Shown here in pieces: positions 53,465 to 57,319 of a stretch of 57,319 nucleotides of DNA. The DNA lies in the NCBI GenBank assembly GCA_011389655.1, contig JAABTX010000008.1, positions 1 to 57,319 of the forward strand, in the 5' to 3' direction. Both the position numbers and the translations under genes were made by a program. The DNA is from Thioalkalivibrio sp. (lineage in GTDB: Bacteria > Pseudomonadota > Gammaproteobacteria > Ectothiorhodospirales > Ectothiorhodospiraceae). The notes beneath the pieces are model-generated. The model was not told the origin of the DNA. It saw only the letters and a list, made by a program, of their open reading frames with translations, and made no database searches. How positions within the stretch are numbered: position 1 is the stretch's first letter; every line of letters begins with the position of its first letter.

Positions 53465-55234
53465 ATGATCACGGAAGCCGCCTCCCAACCTGCGCAAGCC
53501 CCCAGATCCTGGCTTCCCGGCCGTCTTGCGCGGCCCGGCATCTGGCAGATCACTGCGGTCACCGTCGCCCTGGTCCTGGCCCTGCCCGTGCTCGTGATCT
53601 TCGCCCATGTCTTCATTCCGTCGGGCGAGGTCTGGTCCCACCTTCGCGAGACCATGCTCGGCGAGTACGTGGCCAACTCGCTGCTGCTGCTGTTCGGGGT
53701 GGGCGTCGGCGTCCTGGTGATCGGGGTGCCGGTGGCCTGGCTGGTCAGCGTCTGCGAGTTCCCGGGCCGGCGCGTCTTTCAGTGGGCACTGATGCTGCCG
53801 CTCGCGATGCCGGCATACATCATCGCCTACACCTACACCGGCATGCTCGATTTCGCCGGTCCGGTGCAGACCCTGTTCCGGGAACTGACCGGGCTGGGCT
53901 TCGGGGAGTACTGGTTCCCGGAAATCCGGTCGCTGACCGGGGCGATGCTGATGCTGACCCTGGTCCTGTACCCCTATGTCTATCTGCTGACCCGGGCGGC
54001 GTTCCTGGAACAGTCGGTCTGCGTGCTCGAGGTCTCCCGGACCCTCGGCAGCGGCCCTTACGCCAGTTTCCTGCGGGTGGCGCTGCCGCTCGCGCGCCCG
54101 GCGGTGATTGCGGGCCTGACGCTGGCCCTGATGGAAGTCCTCGCGGACTATGGCACGGTCGCCTATTTCGGCATTCCCACCTTCACCACCGGCATCTTCC
54201 GGACATGGTACGGCCTCGCGGATCCCGCTGCAGCCGCACAGCTCGCCGCCGTGCTGCTCAGCTTCGTGTTCGTGCTGATCCTCCTCGAGCGATGGTCGCG
54301 GATGCGGGCGCGCTTCCACCACACCTCTTCGAGGTATTCCAACCTGCCGCGCTACCGCCTGCGCGGCTGGAAGGCGAGCGCCGCGGTAGCCGCCTGTCTT
54401 CTGCCCGTCCTCCTCGGCTTCCTGATCCCGGCCATGCAGCTCTCGATCTGGGCGGTGCGCACCCGCGAGCACTGGATGAACCCCGACTTCGCACAACTCG
54501 TGTTCAACACCTTCTATCTCGCGGCGATGGCGGCGGCGATCGCGGTCACTCTGGCACTGGTCCTGGCCTATGCGCGGCGGATGCAGGGCGGCCCGATCAC
54601 CGCGATCGCGGTGCGCGTGGCCGGGCTCGGCTACGCGGTTCCCGGAACCGTGATCGCGATCGGAGTGATGCTGCCCTTCGCATGGTTCGACAACACGTTC
54701 GACTCCTTGATGCGCGACTGGCTGGGCATCTCCACCGGGCTGCTGCTGTCCGGCACCCTGTTCGCCCTGCTGTTCGCCTATGTGGTGCGGTTCCTTGCGG
54801 TGTCGCTGCAGACCGTCGAGGCCGGGCTCGGCAAGATAAAACCGAGCATGGACGACGCCGCGCGCTCACTCGGGGTGCGTCCGCTGGGCACGCTGACGCG
54901 CGTGCACCTGCCGATCATGCGCGGCACGCTGCTGACTGCGCTGCTCCTGGTCTTCGTCGACGTACTGAAGGAACTGCCGGCAACGCTGATCCTGCGCCCG
55001 TTCGACTTCAATACCCTCGCGGTTCGCGCCTTCGAGCTCGCCGGGGACGAGCGCCTGGCGGAATCATCCAGCGCCGCGCTGGCAATCGTGCTGGTCGGGC
55101 TGCTACCGGTTATCCTGCTCAGCCTGACCATCGAACGATCCCGTCCGGGGCAGCGACAGCGGATGCGCCGGCGGAACGGCGACTCCGCCCGGACGGAGCC
55201 GATCGCCGTTCCGGCCGGCACGCGAGGCGCATGA
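53465..55234 (+). CDS. Fe(III) ABC transporter permease (FbpB-type)
   Basis: A 589-residue double permease with two fused six-helix halves; hydrophobic segments lie near 30-50, 70-95 and onward. Each half has an ABC-permease EAA-like loop: first-half LEVSRTLGSGPYASFLRVALPLARPA and second-half MDDAARSLGVRPLGTLTRVHLPIMRG. This two-in-one layout is typical of FbpB/FutB/SfuB iron permeases. The last 4 nt overlap the ATPase start (ATGA). ATG 53465 has no clear Shine-Dalgarno. Confidence 0.92.
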   Translation: MITEAASQPAQAPRSWLPGRLARPGIWQITAVTVALVLALPVLVIFAHVFIPSGEVWSHLRETMLGEYVANSLLLLFGVGVGVLVIGVPVAWLVSVCEFPGRRVFQWALMLPLAMPAYIIAYTYTGMLDFAGPVQTLFRELTGLGFGEYWFPEIRSLTGAMLMLTLVLYPYVYLLTRAAFLEQSVCVLEVSRTLGSGPYASFLRVALPLARPAVIAGLTLALMEVLADYGTVAYFGIPTFTTGIFRTWYGLADPAAAAQLAAVLLSFVFVLILLERWSRMRARFHHTSSRYSNLPRYRLRGWKASAAVAACLLPVLLGFLIPAMQLSIWAVRTREHWMNPDFAQLVFNTFYLAAMAAAIAVTLALVLAYARRMQGGPITAIAVRVAGLGYAVPGTVIAIGVMLPFAWFDNTFDSLMRDWLGISTGLLLSGTLFALLFAYVVRFLAVSLQTVEAGLGKIKPSMDDAARSLGVRPLGTLTRVHLPIMRGTLLTALLLVFVDVLKELPATLILRPFDFNTLAVRAFELAGDERLAESSSAALAIVLVGLLPVILLSLTIERSRPGQRQRMRRRNGDSARTEPIAVPAGTRGA

Positions 55235-56328
55235 CCATCACAAGAAGAAATCCCGCTGCCGCCGCGGAGGTGGCACTCGACGACGTCGACGTCGGCTACG
55301 CCGGCCAGCGCGTCGTTCACGCGATCTCGCTGGAACTCCCGCGCGGCCAGATCGGCTGTCTGCTGGGTCCGTCCGGCTGCGGCAAGACCACGCTGCTGCG
55401 CGCGATCGCCGGTTTCGAGGGCGTGATGCGGGGAGAGATCCGTCTCAACGGCGAGAGCGTCAGCCGACCGGGTTTCACGCTGCCGCCGGAGAAGCGCAGC
55501 GTGGGCATGGTGTTCCAGGACTTCGCACTGTTCCCGCATCTCGACGTCGCCGGCAACATCGCCTTCGGTCTCCGCCGCTGGAGCCGCGGAGACCGTGACC
55601 GGAGGGTGCGGGAACTGCTGCGGCTGATCGGCCTGTCGGGATACGAACGCGCCTACCCGCATGCACTCTCCGGCGGCCAGCAGCAGCGCATCGCGCTGGC
55701 GCGGGCGCTGGCGCCGAGGCCGGAGCTGCTGCTGCTCGACGAACCCTTCTCGAACATGGACGTTGAACTGCGCACCGATATTGCCCGCGAGGTCCGCGCC
55801 ATTCTGCGCACCGAGGACACCACCGGGATCCTGGTGACCCACGATCAGAACGAGGCCTTCGCCTTCGCCGACCGCATCGCGGTACTGAACAATGGCCGGC
55901 TCTCGCAGTGGGACAGTGCCTATCACCTATACCACCGGCCCGCCGACCGCTTCGTTGCCGGTTTCGTCGGCGAGGGGGCGATCATCCCGGGCAAGGTCTG
56001 CGAGAACGATTGCGTCGAGACCGCACTGGGCAGGATCCGCGGACCGCTGTCCGATCGTTTCGTTCCCGGCACGGCCCTGGATGTCCTGGTGCGTCCGGAC
56101 GACGTCGCGCTCGACAACGAGCAGGGCGAGATCGAGGCTGAGGTGCTGTCGAAGGCGTTCCGTGGCGCGGATTTCCTGTATACGCTGAGACTGCGCGACG
56201 GCACGGAGATCCTGTGCGTTGCACCGAGTCACGACAACTTCGTGGTGTCGGATCACGTTCGGCTGCGCCTGAACTTCTCACACCTGGTGGTGTTTCCCCG
56301 AGGCGAAAGCGGCGCCACACGGCGCTGA
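55231..56328 (+). CDS. Fe(III) ABC transporter ATP-binding protein (FbpC-type)
   Basis: A 365-residue ABC ATPase that powers the iron importer. Walker A GPSGCGKTT lies at about residues 47-55, the signature LSGGQQQR at about 145-152, Walker B LLLLDEPFSNMD at about 165-176, and the switch histidine in VTHDQNEAF. A C-terminal TOBE-like domain (about 265-365) is typical of FbpC. ATG 55231 overlaps the permease stop; the open frame continues upstream only as a shadow of the permease gene. Confidence 0.93.
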   Translation: MTITRRNPAAAAEVALDDVDVGYAGQRVVHAISLELPRGQIGCLLGPSGCGKTTLLRAIAGFEGVMRGEIRLNGESVSRPGFTLPPEKRSVGMVFQDFALFPHLDVAGNIAFGLRRWSRGDRDRRVRELLRLIGLSGYERAYPHALSGGQQQRIALARALAPRPELLLLDEPFSNMDVELRTDIAREVRAILRTEDTTGILVTHDQNEAFAFADRIAVLNNGRLSQWDSAYHLYHRPADRFVAGFVGEGAIIPGKVCENDCVETALGRIRGPLSDRFVPGTALDVLVRPDDVALDNEQGEIEAEVLSKAFRGADFLYTLRLRDGTEILCVAPSHDNFVVSDHVRLRLNFSHLVVFPRGESGATRR

Positions 56329-56467
56329 GGGCGATGCGGCACCGCCGGCACTGCGCCCGGCGCGCGATCCATTCGCGTTATCATGGTGGACCCATGCATG
56401 ATGAGTCATGGTGAACAGGTCGCGCCGGTCCCCCCAAGCGTCCCCTCCTCATGGCCGCGCAGACTCG

Positions 56468-57319
56468 ATGACGCACCCCGAACAACCAAGGCGAGTCCGA
56501 CCGCGCACGGAATTCCGTTCCAGGATTCTTTCCGGGCTGCTGCTGATGGCGCTGGGCGCGATCTCGCCCGTGATGGCCGAGGACCAGCCCCGCCTGCAGA
56601 TCGAGGGTGGAACCGCGGAACAGCGGCAGAACATCCGGGCCTTCGTGCCCATGCGACGCTACGAGTGCGAGCTTCCGGCCGCCCGGGAAACCAGGATCAC
56701 GCGCACTGCGGCCGACCGCGCCCGCCAGGCGTTGCGGGCGCTGGGTCACTACCAGCCGGACATCGATGTCGCGCTCGCCCGCACCGGGACCTGCTGGGAC
56801 CTGAAGGTCACGGTGGAACCGGGGCCCGTGGCGCGCATCGTCGAGGTGGATGTCCGGGTCACCGGTGAGGGCGCCGACGATCCCGCCTTCGCGGCGGTGG
56901 TCTCGGAGCCCGGCATCGCCCCGGGTGATCCGCTGCGGCACGATGCCCACGACCGTCTGCGCTCCCGTCTGACGGGGATCGCCTCGGACCGCGGGTATTT
57001 CGACGCCGAACTGAGCGAAAGCCGGCTGCTGGTCGACCCGGAGTCGAACGAGGCGCGGATCCGGATGCGTCTCGACAGCGGGCCACGCTACCGCTTCGGC
57101 GGCATCACGCTGGAGCAGGAGATCCTGCAAGACGCCTTCGTCGCCCGGCTGTTCCCGTTCGAGCGCGGCGATCCGTACAATTCCCGGCAGATCATTCAGC
57201 TCCAAAAGAACCTGAGGGACAGCGGTTATTTCGACGCGGTACGCGTACGCCCCCTCCTGGATGCGCGGTCGGAGGGAGAGGTGCCGATAACGACCGAGAT
57301 CACTCCGCGCAAGCGGACC
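56468..57319 (+). CDS. tamA: Autotransporter assembly factor TamA, 5' part (cut by window end)
   Basis: The first 284 codons of an outer-membrane Omp85-family protein; the barrel lies beyond the window. An N-terminal signal peptide ends near PVMAED (about residues 20-45). Three POTRA domains follow (LQIEGG..., about 45-275): DIDVALARTG, YFDAELSESRLL and SGYFDAVRV are POTRA-type strands. The last residues TEITPRKRT match the POTRA-to-barrel junction of TamA. ATG 56408 would give a longer start. No tamB is visible, but it usually follows tamA. Confidence 0.88.
   Translation, partial: MTHPEQPRRVRPRTEFRSRILSGLLLMALGAISPVMAEDQPRLQIEGGTAEQRQNIRAFVPMRRYECELPAARETRITRTAADRARQALRALGHYQPDIDVALARTGTCWDLKVTVEPGPVARIVEVDVRVTGEGADDPAFAAVVSEPGIAPGDPLRHDAHDRLRSRLTGIASDRGYFDAELSESRLLVDPESNEARIRMRLDSGPRYRFGGITLEQEILQDAFVARLFPFERGDPYNSRQIIQLQKNLRDSGYFDAVRVRPLLDARSEGEVPITTEITPRKRT

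Noticed and set aside
53782-56328. 848-codon frame that would give the iron ATPase a long N-terminal extension
   Set aside because: The extra part shadows the permease gene in another frame; the ATPase begins at ATG 55231, overlapping the permease stop.

Overview
The window reads as a GC-rich chromosomal segment of a gammaproteobacterium. Gene order (lptB-rpoN-hpf-ptsN, lolB-ispE-tRNA-Gln-prs-rplY-pth-ychF, hemA-prfA-prmC, mreBCD, glnE-ilvE), a monofunctional-type Kdo pathway with KdkA, and the high GC content suggest Chromatiales, most likely an Ectothiorhodospiraceae member of the Thioalkalivibrio type. The taxonomic call is inference from gene content only. Almost everything is core housekeeping; no prophage, intact insertion sequence, CRISPR array or rRNA operon is visible. 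About 55 protein genes and one tRNA are annotated.

Layout. 1-5009 (+): the end of lptB, then rpoN, hpf and a regulatory-PTS cluster (ptsN, hprK, rapZ, a mannose-type EIIA, HPr) with tight overlaps and no enzyme I. 5199-11793 (-): an AEC transporter, a thioredoxin, a Lon-N-like protein, ubiX, mpl, a small membrane protein, mlaA and argG. 11794-12329 is a gene-free stretch built from nested inverted repeats. 12330-18368 (-): pyruvate dehydrogenase complex aceE-aceF-lpd, with lipoyl domains on both E2 and E3. 18624-23601: rnt (+), then grxD, ychF, pth, rplY, prs and tRNA-Gln (-). 23618-26869 (-): ispE, lolB and a TPR lipoprotein. 27021-31514 (+): hemA, prfA, prmC, a small unknown protein and a MoeB/ThiF-type E1-like enzyme. 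31714-35869 (-): hslO and gatCAB. 35995-40029 (+): mreB, mreC, mreD, a DUF1244 protein and rnd. 40115-41175: a divergent pair, a coiled-coil winged-helix protein (-) and a SprT-like metalloprotein (+). 41378-44747: kdkA (-), waaA (+) and an outer-membrane-type protein (+). 44937-51996 (-): glnE, ilvE, a zinc-finger protein and a two-component pair. 52135-56328 (+): an Fe(III) ABC transporter. 56468 to the end (+): the start of tamA.

How the genes fit together. Several blocks serve the envelope: LPS export (lptB), Kdo transfer and phosphorylation (waaA, kdkA), lipid and lipoprotein trafficking (mlaA, lolB), peptidoglycan recycling and shape (mpl, mreBCD) and outer-membrane assembly (tamA). A second theme is translation and tRNA charging: hpf, pth, rplY, ychF, prfA, prmC, hemA, gatCAB and tRNA-Gln. 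gatCAB and tRNA-Gln(TTG) suit an organism that makes Gln-tRNA or Asn-tRNA by transamidation. Nitrogen and carbon control is represented by rpoN, ptsN/HPr/HprK, glnE and ilvE.

The most unusual signals are non-coding. A 113-nt element sits between tRNA-Gln and prs. It can fold as an acceptor-TPsiC minihelix with a CCA end, and its T loop is replaced by four back-to-back GNA-triloop hairpins. A repeat family begins at or directly after the stop codon of three unrelated genes. A nested palindromic region lies between argG and lpd. Two repeat families of the GGGGACAG and CACGGAAG type are also present. In addition, mreC appears to use an ATC start codon.
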